Assembly: GCA_000827325.1 (NCBI GenBank)
Contig: KN832877.1
Span: forward strand, 806,001 to 870,000
DNA length: 64,000 bases
From: Oidiodendron maius Zn
Lineage: Eukaryota > Ascomycota > Leotiomycetes > Myxotrichaceae
Reading direction: 5' to 3'
Made by a program: the position numbers and the translations under genes. The notes beneath the pieces are model-generated. The model was not told where the DNA came from. It did no database searches and saw only the letters and a program-made list of their open reading frames with translations. Positions 45,105 to 54,845 of this stretch are shown piece by piece. Each line of letters starts with the position of its first letter. The stretch's first letter is position 1.

Positions 45105-46925
45105 ATGGCGACAACTCAAACACCCCTAGAGGATTTCCTACAGCCTCTCAGTATTGATATCCCAAAGGTCCATAGTCTTGCACGGAGCTTCTGCGCGACA
45201 TACACTAGACTCGCAGCGGAATCGCAGGACCAGTTTCTGCCAACGCCGGTTTCGGATTCCGTTTTGAGACCAACTGGGAACGACGAGGGCAGGTAGGCAT
45301 TCTCCAGTATATTTTCAGATTCAGAATCATTCTCCGTCCTATAAGAGGAATGGGAAAGGCATGAGGAATGTGAACTCTGCGGCTAACGAACCAATGCTCC
45401 TATAGGTATCTGGCTATAGATTTGTGAGCTGTCACTTGACCAGCTAGGACTTCTCAATACTAACTTCGATTTTGACAGCGGTGGCACAAACCTACGAGTC
45501 GGCTTCATCGAGTTATTAGGACCAGCTGGTTCTCCCAAAACTGATGAAAATGGACTCGCCCACGCCCAAAGTGGCAAATTATCACGTGTCAGAAGACGTT
45601 TAGAAAAGTCCTGGCCAATTGGAGAGATGCTAAAGAAGACCCGTGGAGAGGATCTTTTTGGATGGATTGGGGATTGCATGGTAGAAGTGGTCAGAGACGC
45701 CTGGGAAGAATGGCCTGGACAGCTAACGGACCCGATACCTATGGGCCTCACGTTTTCTTTCCCCATGTTGTTCGTTTTCCCTATCGTATTCATGAACAAA
45801 AGATCTAGCTAACTCCCTCGCAGTCAGCGTACAATAGCGGATGCCACTGTTATGGCGATGGGGAAAGGGTTTGCTATGGATGCAAATCTTGACCTTGCGA
45901 AGCAGCTTCGCATTGGGTACGAAAGATCAAGGCAAGAAGATCTACCAGGTATTGAGATAGTTGCCATATGCAACGACACATCCGCTACGCTCGTATCCTT
46001 TGCCTATCAGATGAAGGTCGTTCCTAGACGGAAAGCCGCCATGGCACTTATTGTTGGTACGGGTTGCAACGCTACCATTCCTTTAGCCTTAAGCAAATTG
46101 CACCCAAAGAAGAGACCTGCACAACTCAAAGTTTTGGATGGCACCGAATCACTCTCTGACCCTAAAATAACTATTAATACAGAGTGGACTATCAGTGGAG
46201 CAGCACACCCGCTCCATGAGTTGCATTATGTAACACGCTGGGATCAGATCCTCGATGAAGAGACTGACAACCCAGGCTTCCAGCCCTTTGAATTCATGAC
46301 CGCCGGACGCTATCTAGGGGAGCTAGGTCGAATAATTGCCCTCGATTACTTCACGAATCACCTAAATATCCCTAGAGCGTTGTTACCACCAAAGCTTCTA
46401 GAGCGGTATGCTTTGTCGACCACTTTTTTAGGAAACTTACGTCCAAGTCTCAATGGACCTTCAGTCATACATCAGTTAAATGCCGAGCTGCCTACAGGCA
46501 CTGAACCAGATGCTTGGCAATGGACTAAAGAAACAGCAGATACCCTGTACCATATCGCCAAAGCTGTTCAAGTCCGGGCGGCTGGTATGGTGGCTGCAGC
46601 TACCATTGGCCTCCTTGCTTGTGCAGAAGAGATTCAGTTTTCTTCCAATCACACCGGTGAAGAAGTTAATGGTGAAGCTGTACCGTACGTGACGACGAAC
46701 CGTGAAGTTGACGAGCTGCTAGTTGGGTATACAGGCGGCTGCATTGTCCATTTCCAGGACTATCGTGATGATTGTCAGGTGTTTTTGGATGCAATTATGG
46801 AGAGGGAGTTTGGCAACTCGTCCGTGCCAAGAGTGGTACTGGAGCCGTGTCATGATGGGGGCATTACTGGCGCGGGGATTTTGGCTGGTACAATCAAGAC
46901 ATTTGGACATGATGTTTCTCAATAG
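45105..46925 (+). CDS. Atypical hexokinase-family sugar kinase (HxkC / GlcNAc kinase-like)
   Basis: Four exons: 45105-45292, 45406-45423, 45479-45769 and 45824-46925, giving 532 residues. The 18-base second exon is needed to complete LAIDFGGTNLRV, the ATP-phosphate loop (about 65-77). FSFPM, CNDTSATL with the catalytic Asp, GTGCNA and the C-terminal adenosine region HDGGITGAGILAG are present. The usual sugar-site NxExGxF is instead NTEWTISGA, so it is not an ordinary glucose kinase. This resembles the fungal HxkC/N-acetylglucosamine kinase group, which would feed chitin-derived sugar into metabolism; that is a family inference. The third donor (GTTCGT at 45770) is unusual; the alternative at 45767 would give one residue fewer between Pro and Gln than in hexokinases. 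Confidence 0.85.
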
Positions 46926-47166
46926 AGTATAAGTATTTTGCATTTTGAGCGGTAGCGAAAGAGTAACTTAGCTCCGAGTTACTTATCGCACTCAGCTCTT
47001 GGTAGATGGCTGCATGATAATTGCGCCTGTTTTGGCATTTATGATTCGAACTGTCCATACAATGTGCCATGAAAGTAGTGGTTTTTAACGCCTCAGAATA
47101 TAGATGCATTTTTGCCCCAGTTGACCGCTCTCCTACTCATTATATTACATGTTCAAAATGTACAAT
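46926..47166. other. Convergent 3' region
   Basis: About 240 bases between the ends of the hexokinase-family gene and cef1. Nothing else is visible. Confidence 0.5.
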
Positions 47167-49581
47167 TCAATGATACCCGTTTCTCCCATCGCTCAACGAA
47201 AGGAGCTCCTCTTTTCTGGCCTTGTACAAGTCTTGAGCCTCACGCTCCCTTCTGCTAACAAATTCGACTTCTGATCGCAGACCATCCAACCGGCGTGAAA
47301 TAGCGGCTTCTTCGGAGATCTGCAGTGTTCGGAATGAGTCAAGTGAGTAGGTAGCTTTGCTAAGAGCATCAGTTGCCTCGCTAATCTTCTGGCGTAGCAT
47401 CTTGGCTCGCTGCTGGTAACCCCCAAGATGTAAGGCCAGTTTCTTTTCCAATTTTCTACCACTTTCTGCCTCGGATTCAATGGAATCTTGAATACTCTGC
47501 CAAAATAATCGTTAGTACAATCTCAATCATTTAAAGCCTTCTCTTATACTTACATCAAAAGCCTCGATAAGCGCCTTGTGCACATCGATTTCATCATCTC
47601 CGTATGCGCTTAGCCCTGGGAGCAAAGAAGAGCCCTGTGCATCGGCCCAGGCAGTTTGGAATGAGGCAGATCCCTTTTGGACGAGTTCTTCTGGTACTTC
47701 CAATGCGATCATTAACTTTGCGTTTGCAAGGGCTTCATCGTCGAACGTTTCGAGCCTCCTTGAAGTGCCTTTGACTTTTGCTCCCGGCGGGGGATATTTC
47801 AGAGCGTCATTTGCAACCAACAATGCAGCCTCTCGCTCAATTGCACCAATAATTGGATCCGAAACTTCAAAAGCATTCTTCAGGACCGCCTCAATATCAA
47901 TTGTGGAAGGGCGAGGGAGGTCCCGTTGCATAACTTGCGTCCGCCTCCGAAATTCTAGTTTCTCTTCGGCTTCTCTTATTTGTCTCTCGCGTCGATCTTT
48001 AACTTCAGCGTCCTCCTCTGAGACGCCATTTGCTTCTAAAACTTCCTGCTGCTCCTCTGGTAGTTCTAGTTCCCATTCTGTGTCCTTTGCTTTTGGGAGT
48101 GAAGCTAGACCCTGCCGTAACCTGTGCTTCATCGCCATCTCCCTCAACTTCAGATCCCTCGGAGTGCCACCAACCAGTTGCACATCTCCATCAGTGTTAA
48201 GCGCAAGACTATCTCGAGGAGTCCGCATTGGAGTGGCGCCTGGTAATGCTGGCGGGCCCATCGGAGTGGCGCCTGGGCCGCCGGGATGCCGGAAAGGGGT
48301 TGCCATAGGATTTGGTGTTTCCAGCTTGTGCTCTCGAGGGGTCACTCCTTCGAAACCTGTAGTGCCGACTCCTTCATAGAGTGGTGTATTCTCCCCGCCT
48401 AGAAGTGATGACTGAGTTTCCGTCAAAGCCCTGATATTTCTGATCTCATTTGCGATGTAATCCTCCTGTGCCGGTGCTCTAGGCGTCCTGATTGGAGCTC
48501 CAGTATTGATGGTAGAGTATGTATTGACAAGGCCTCTAGTAGCGTCATTTTCACTCGACCGTGCGATGAGATTAGCCCTTTCTCCGATCATTCCCATCTT
48601 GACAATCTCTTCGAGCTCCCCTTCGCCAACTTGCGGGGATGGCAGTACCAAAGCTCGTCTTTTACTACTTTGTTCTGCCTCCCGAATCTTTTGCATCTGG
48701 CCGGCCTTCAGAGCAGCTGCATAGGATGCCGAAGGGGCGTTCTTCTCATTTTTCTGTCGCTTCCTGTCTGTGTCATCCTCCTGGTCTCCCTTCCTTTTGT
48801 TGGCGAGCTGTTGTTTTCGAGGATCGAAGGCTTCCCTCTCTTTCTCGTTCGTAATTGATTCTTCTTCGGTCTCGTAGAAACCCGGTGCCGCCTTTTTCTC
48901 AAATGGGATATCGGCATTATAGTCCATCTCCCCCTTCTTTCGATTGACGACTTTGATATTGATGCCTGCATTCTTGAGCTCCCGGCGTTTTTGTAAAACC
49001 GCTAATCTCCTCGACTCCTCTAGTTGACGCTCACGAGCCTTTCGTTTGGCCTTTTTGCCTTGCGTATTTGCGAGACGAGCTCGAGCCTCGCTGAGCATTT
49101 CCTTTTCATCCTCGTCAAGATCGACGGTGTCAGGACGCGCCGGTTTTGATTCGGGATCTGGATCAACTTCGCCGGGCCGAAGCCGTCGGACGTCATCCGC
49201 AGTAGGAGCCTTGGATTCCCCTCCATCCGGACCTCCAAGACCAAGCTCTCCTGCCTCCTTCTGCTCCGCTTCGTCGAGCAACCTTTGGTATCGCTCAAGA
49301 CACTGCGTAGCTGTGCGTCCCACAAGTGGCGCTATGGTGCGCCACTGGGTTGGCATCAACTTCGCAAGGTGCAATAGCTTCTCATCTTCCTCCTTGCTCC
49401 ATTCGATCTTACGTATCCCCGGATCTAGCCACTCGTTCCATCGTGCTTTGCATTGCTTTGGGGTTTTCCGCGCTAGAAGTGATGATACTCGTGCCCACTG
49501 GTTAAGACCATATTTTGAAACTGCACTTTTCAGGATCTCGTCTTCTATATTTGTCCAGACGCCCCCCTTTACGACAGGCAT
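47167..49581 (-). CDS. cef1: Pre-mRNA splicing factor Cef1/Cdc5
   Basis: Two exons, 49581-47554 and 47496-47167, give 785 residues. Two Myb repeats open the protein, with [20 protein letters not shown] (about 6-53) and [19 protein letters not shown] (about 58-105). A long charged middle with nuclear-localisation clusters ([17 protein letters not shown]) follows. The Cdc5-specific Thr-Pro-rich stretch ([20 protein letters not shown], and repeated ATPM/RTPR) leads to a conserved C-terminal helical domain and a final coiled coil in exon 2. It is a core part of the Prp19/NineTeen complex that activates the spliceosome. A 12-base palindrome TATCACGTGATA lies 123 bases before the start. Confidence 0.95.
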
Positions 49582-49703
49582 GGTGGCGGTAGTGCGACTT
49601 GGGTGGTGTTATGGTTTGCAGTTTAAGCTGTCGAAATATTATCAGGTCGCGAAGTACGCTAGCGGCTTTACGTAAATTCACGTCTGCCGGCCCAGGATTG
49701 CGT

Positions 49704-49715
49704 TATCACGTGATA
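49704..49715. promoter_or_regulatory. Palindrome TATCACGTGATA upstream of cef1
   Basis: A perfect 12-base palindrome around CACGTG, 123 bases before the cef1 start codon, an E-box/Cbf1-type site. Confidence 0.55.
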
Positions 49716-50091
49716 CACAGTAGCGACCAACCAGCATGTAGCTTTTCTAGTACAAGTGTCATATGCAGGGATAATGTCAGGCTCAGTCCGAGACTGAGGC
49801 CGACCATACTATATTTTATACACTTTGAGCGAACTGCTTCTGTCTAATCTACAACGAGAAATCTCTCGGCTCTATGCTGAAACCACCCAAAGTAACGCCA
49901 CGGCCAAAACCCGAATAAAATGCTGACTCGAGGCTACAATGCCGAACGCCAGAAAACGCTGTATATGCCTCGTCGCTATGCTTCGAAATGAACCAAAGAT
50001 AATAATATAACACATCTTTAGGGCTAGCACGCTCATGCCAGGGGGCATAATTGGCCTATGGCACCTAGAATAATCCGAATCTGATGGAGGT
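49716..50091. other. Intergenic between cef1 and RPO41
   Basis: Upstream of cef1 and downstream of RPO41. No gene is visible. Confidence 0.5.
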
Positions 50092-53000
50092 TTATGAGAA
50101 GAAATATTCACTGTTCTTTAGTCGAGACACATCAAAGTCTCCCTGTAGCATAGTTAGAAATCGAGCAACTTTATAAAGGTTAGGAGAAAAAGGAGATCTT
50201 GCCTTTTGAGGAATGGATGGAAAAGTAAGAGGAAGCCAGACCCAGGTGTGCATGCTAGCGGGGGACCTTCTCGTAGGCAATACTTTCTTTGCGAAAGCCC
50301 TGGAGGAACCCGACAGGATGTCGGATTCAGCCTCGTCATCTAATTCTTGGTTCTCCTCAGCTTCTTCTCCACTTCCAGTTTCGGCAAGAATGTTATCGGG
50401 GAGTGGATTGGCATCTTCATGGTCCCCCACACCGCTGAAGTCAGTCTCCTGGATTGAATGGACGCGGGATTCACGCTGGGATATTTCGCCTATGCCTATA
50501 TTGGCCAAGTCCTTCTCAGGCGATAAGTCTTCTTCTCGGGCCATCTCTTCAAATAAGCTACCCGGAGTGACCATCTTCTTCCCTTCTTCTACCTCTGCAG
50601 GATCTGACGACTGGAGGAGTCGGCACCTCTTACGCTCCACCAGGAGCTCAGCTAACTTGATCGGTTTACTGGTCTTCGGTCTAGTTCTCCGAAGACTGAT
50701 TATCTTTTTGTACAAGGCACTCCCAGAACGGATCTTTGTGAGATACATGGATTCCTTATAACGGGCTCTGAATTCCCCAGCAAGGCGTCCGATCACATTT
50801 TCACTGTGAATGCGAATGAATGCATCTCTCAGGATCGAATTCATGGAATCCACATCGGAAGCATGGGTCCAGAAAGAGTCATGGACCGCTGCAAATGTGA
50901 GGCCTTGTTCATCGCACTTCAGTGCAGAGAGTAGCATGTGGGTTGCATCCAAAGAGTGGATGAAATTTGGCGGGAAGCCTTGAAGCTGTTTCCGTCTACT
51001 GATTGGGCTTGATCGATGAGGCTCTGAGAGGCTTATTGATTGCATATTGGTTTGGACCATTCTGGTCTTTGATTGCCGATATGGTTGAACGACGGGCATA
51101 TGCAATGGAGTCGTCCATATAACGCTAGATCTAAATTCTCCAGGGTCCTCTAATGCCACGCCGAACACTGAACGTTGACTGGTCCTTCTCTCAGTGGGGG
51201 GCCCTAGTGCGGTTGTTGGCCAATCTCCTTCCAACCGATCCATCTGCTCTGGGGTCAGGGATCGCGTTATGCGGCTGGCACACTCGCCCAGCCAATATTG
51301 GATATCATGAGCACCTCGAAACATGGTCGACAAGGCCGTAAAGATTTTAGTAGCAACATATGCGGAAAGTACGCCTGGGTTCACGGTCTCATCATTCGGA
51401 AGGTCGGGATAGGCAGCCACAAGCTGTTTTCGGACTTGAGCTTTGGCACCGACGTAGGTAACACCATATACGTTGGTCATAACTGTTTGCTTGACAACTT
51501 TGCGAGTAATTCGGCCGGCTAGAATTTGCGCGTAGGGATTTCCTTTCTCCTTATCCGCAGCTATGCTTTCTTTCACGAGATTAGCAACAGCAGAATAAAC
51601 GTCAGCTGGCCGATCACCAGGCTCGAGGTTGACTTGCTGAGCCCCCCAGGCATCTCCCCCTAATGCGGCATAATGTTGTAGCCCGTTACAGGTGCCATCT
51701 TGATGGACAGGGAGATGTGACACAAACTTTGTAGGCTCTGGAGACTCGAGGGCGTTCTTAAGTTCCATGCAGGCAGCAAGACACTGCCAGGGATCTTCAG
51801 CTTTTAGCCACCATCGACTCCCATTCAGAGGTTTCGATGCAGAGTCATATATGCTGGTTATATTTTCCTCCGCAAAGGCTTCACGCTCTTTCAGACTTGC
51901 TTTGTCGTATCCAAAAACATTTGCTAGATGCACTTTGAGCCATTTCAGGCCAGATTCGCCGAGTTCCCTCCCTCGTCCAAATTTGAGAATGCCTCTGCAA
52001 TGGTCCGCCCCCATATGGTTGAAATAGGGTGGTATAGGGTACGCCCTTCCTCTAAAATCGATATTGTGAGGGAAGAAAAACTCATGATTCCTCAATGCTC
52101 GCGCAATTTCGAGCTGGAAATTCTGGAAACAACGCTGGGAGTGAAGCCCAGATTTGGCGTTTTCCACTAGTTTGACAGCTCGGATCCACTTCCGCCGCTC
52201 TAACGGGTCATTCGAAGCCTCTGGCTCAGGGGGTACCTCAAATTTAGGGTTCTCCGCTGCAATATTTGCGATTGCTTCACCTGAGTTCCAGGCTTCCAGC
52301 ATTACATCGAAAACCGGCCGGTTGATGCGCCAGGAGGTCTTGCCGAGTACATCAAGGCCCTTGAATGTTTGAGTCATGTCACCATTGTCAATAGCAGCTT
52401 CCGCATAGTGGCGTTGGTCCTTATCCCCATGTTTTATGCGCATTATCTTGGCTGGGTGCGATATAAAGCCGCCTTTATCGAAATCCGTCCATGGTTCCGG
52501 TGGAACCAACATCGGGAGGTGCTTTGCCAGGAGACTGTGCACAGGCTCTCGTTTGAGCTGTTCCACTATCTTACGGTTTGCTATGACCATACCAACCTTT
52601 TTGCCCATTTTATACTGGTGTGAATGAGAGAAAGCAGGTTGCAACTGGGTAATAACTTGCTTAGTTTCTGGGTGCTCTAAAGTCACAGGGATCTTGGCTG
52701 TCTCAATAAGAGCAGACATCAGAAAAGCTCCAACTTTAGCTTTGATTGCCGTAGGCCACGTTCTTTGATCTATTGCCTCCGTGGCCCCATCAGTGAGATC
52801 AGGAGCTGGGCGAGAATTTGATCCTCGAAGGCGTATTGATTTTCTCAACTGAGTGGCAGAGAATCGACGCATCTCTTCTGCTTTTGCACCGCCAAAGTTT
52901 GATTTTATTTTAAGGTTGGCTTGTGTGGCTTCGAATGCGCATTCCTCCTCTACGCTCTTCGCAATCGCCATAATTGAGCTAGAAAGAGTCATGCCTTTAT

Positions 53001-54402
53001 CAACACCGCCAGAGCTCAAGGCAGTCATGCAAGACAAAATGGTTAAGGCGGCAAGCTTCTCTGTGGGTAGAATTCTTAAGAATGGGCCGTATGCAACCCG
53101 CTCAACGTCGTCTGCTATTATCCGATGCTTCCCCTCCGCTTCGGCCACTTTCTCAAGTTCATTTTTCAGGGCCTGGTCTAAGGCAAGCTGCCACTTCCAC
53201 ATCCTCGCACCACAAGATTTGGTTTGTAACGCGGTGTCAAAGCCTATTTCCGTAAGGTGGGCGTTTTCTTCTCGCCAGCGCTGTATTGCGGCAGTGATGC
53301 CATCCTCTTCCAGTTGTGCTTGTATCATCCTCTTCTCTTCGATACTGCGATTTTGAAGATTAAGATTCATGGAGGTCTCCTGGGAGAATAGCGAAAGAGA
53401 TTGTTTTAGGGACTTTAAGCCTAATCCTTTCTGCTTTGTAGTACGAACATCTGGAACGGCAGGCTCCACATTAGTTGCCTCCTCATATAGACTTTCCACT
53501 TCATCAGATTCAAGAGAGTCGGAGAAATCCTTTAACATAGGCCCCTTGGAGTTGTAATCTGGACAAATGTGGGTGATTTCATTCAAATCTTCTGCGCTCA
53601 AGATGCTGCTTTGACCCAGCACTTCTAAGCCTAGATCTTTCTGCTTCCCTATATCCATATACCGTCGGACAAGTCTATTTCGTCTCATGCCAGCTGGTGT
53701 CTGGAGCGAAGCTTTCAGCATGAATGCGATGGTCTCCGCGTTGAGTGGAAGCTCTTTATTCCGGATCTCCAGCTCGAACCATTTGTGTAAAGTTTGTATC
53801 GCCGCCGGACGTGGCTTAGTGTACAGCTCATACACGGCGGCTTGAATGTACTCGTTGTGTAGCTGCAGAAGTTGTTCGTCGTTCATAACCTCGAGAGTGT
53901 CTATTCGTTTTAGGATCACCCCAGCACGTTCGAGTCTTCCAACTTGTAAGCAAGCTCTTAATATCGACAGGATCTCAGACAGTTCACCACCCACTCCGGA
54001 ATGGCCCATTCGAAATCGCATGGGTTGACCTGCGAAAGAGCCACCGACTGTTAACGGAGACGAATGGTCCAGGGGTCTCAATTCAGATAGGACGTTTGGA
54101 CTACCGAAGGTTGGTGGGACTGGAGGCGGCGTATTATTCAAACTCCCGAACTGAATTTCATCAAGGGGCCTATCAACAGCTGTGGCTAACGACCGTCTTA
54201 ACGGTTTGCTTTGGCCTTCATTGGAGTTCCTTCTCTTCCTTGATGGCAGCCCAAGTGATTGGGAATCAATGGCTATATTTCGGCGCTGTCCTTGTTGAGA
54301 CCTGCACAATGTTGGGCACAGCCATGGAAGATATAGTTGCTCAGGGGAGATTCTGCTCCGAGTAGCAAAGTGAGTTTTCCGTTTGGCGGCACGAACGAGC
54401 AT
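50092..54402 (-). CDS. RPO41: Mitochondrial DNA-directed RNA polymerase
   Basis: Two exons, 54402-50203 and 50142-50092, give 1,416 residues. The ATG at 54402 was chosen over one 33 bases upstream because it opens an Arg/Lys-rich mitochondrial presequence (MLVRAAKRKTHFATRSRIS). The N-terminal part resembles the helical PPR-like region of this family. The T7-type core contains IDFRGRAYPIPPYFNHMGAD, the first catalytic Asp in QDGTCNGLQHY (about residue 900), Lys and Tyr in RKVVKQTVMTNVYGVTY (about 970) and the second Asp in HDSFWTHA (about 1,171). It transcribes mitochondrial DNA. The last intron is GC-AG, 60 bases and in frame; removing it restores the usual end PQKGDFDVSRLKNSEYFFS. The gene is divergent from ATP25. 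Confidence 0.95.
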   Translation of the reverse strand: MLVRAAKRKTHFATRSRISPEQLYLPWLCPTLCRSQQGQRRNIAIDSQSLGLPSRKRRNSNEGQSKPLRRSLATAVDRPLDEIQFGSLNNTPPPVPPTFGSPNVLSELRPLDHSSPLTVGGSFAGQPMRFRMGHSGVGGELSEILSILRACLQVGRLERAGVILKRIDTLEVMNDEQLLQLHNEYIQAAVYELYTKPRPAAIQTLHKWFELEIRNKELPLNAETIAFMLKASLQTPAGMRRNRLVRRYMDIGKQKDLGLEVLGQSSILSAEDLNEITHICPDYNSKGPMLKDFSDSLESDEVESLYEEATNVEPAVPDVRTTKQKGLGLKSLKQSLSLFSQETSMNLNLQNRSIEEKRMIQAQLEEDGITAAIQRWREENAHLTEIGFDTALQTKSCGARMWKWQLALDQALKNELEKVAEAEGKHRIIADDVERVAYGPFLRILPTEKLAALTILSCMTALSSGGVDKGMTLSSSIMAIAKSVEEECAFEATQANLKIKSNFGGAKAEEMRRFSATQLRKSIRLRGSNSRPAPDLTDGATEAIDQRTWPTAIKAKVGAFLMSALIETAKIPVTLEHPETKQVITQLQPAFSHSHQYKMGKKVGMVIANRKIVEQLKREPVHSLLAKHLPMLVPPEPWTDFDKGGFISHPAKIMRIKHGDKDQRHYAEAAIDNGDMTQTFKGLDVLGKTSWRINRPVFDVMLEAWNSGEAIANIAAENPKFEVPPEPEASNDPLERRKWIRAVKLVENAKSGLHSQRCFQNFQLEIARALRNHEFFFPHNIDFRGRAYPIPPYFNHMGADHCRGILKFGRGRELGESGLKWLKVHLANVFGYDKASLKEREAFAEENITSIYDSASKPLNGSRWWLKAEDPWQCLAACMELKNALESPEPTKFVSHLPVHQDGTCNGLQHYAALGGDAWGAQQVNLEPGDRPADVYSAVANLVKESIAADKEKGNPYAQILAGRITRKVVKQTVMTNVYGVTYVGAKAQVRKQLVAAYPDLPNDETVNPGVLSAYVATKIFTALSTMFRGAHDIQYWLGECASRITRSLTPEQMDRLEGDWPTTALGPPTERRTSQRSVFGVALEDPGEFRSSVIWTTPLHMPVVQPYRQSKTRMVQTNMQSISLSEPHRSSPISRRKQLQGFPPNFIHSLDATHMLLSALKCDEQGLTFAAVHDSFWTHASDVDSMNSILRDAFIRIHSENVIGRLAGEFRARYKESMYLTKIRSGSALYKKIISLRRTRPKTSKPIKLAELLVERKRCRLLQSSDPAEVEEGKKMVTPGSLFEEMAREEDLSPEKDLANIGIGEISQRESRVHSIQETDFSGVGDHEDANPLPDNILAETGSGEEAEENQELDDEAESDILSGSSRAFAKKVLPTRRSPASMHTWVWLPLTFPSIPQKARSPFSPNLYKVARFLTMLQGDFDVSRLKNSEYFFS

Positions 54403-54845
54403 CTTGAGGGTATTATACAAATAAATCAAGAACAAACATAAAGATTAAAGAATGAGAAAAGAAAGACCATTACAAAAAGCTGACCACTAGGAGTTGATAC
54501 CGCGACAATTGGAGATGGCGGAAGAAGGCGGTTGAACTCTTGTCGCGTGCACCTTGGGGATAAGAGACGGCGAAATTTTTCGAGAGCAAGCTATCCAAAT
54601 TAGGCTTGGCGTATTTGCTGCTTATGGATATCACGTGGTTTTATCCTGGGCATATCCAATAGTCCCTTATAAATGGACATCCAATTGCTATTAAATGCTT
54701 TCCTGTGCAGTCAAGCCAACAACAACCTGTACTGTGTGCACCCCCTAGCTTTCATAAGTCGACCTAAATTTTCGAATTTCACATCCTGCCTCCGGAGGTA
54801 TACAGGTTCTTCGCAATTGCAATTTCCATTCACACATGTCAAACA
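54403..54845. promoter_or_regulatory. Divergent promoter of RPO41 and ATP25
   Basis: 443 bases between the two start codons. It contains TATCACGTGG (54629-54638), two CCAAT words near 54657 and 54682, and a TATAAAT at about 54667 that suits ATP25. The shared CACGTG could coordinate the two mitochondrial genes. Confidence 0.55.
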
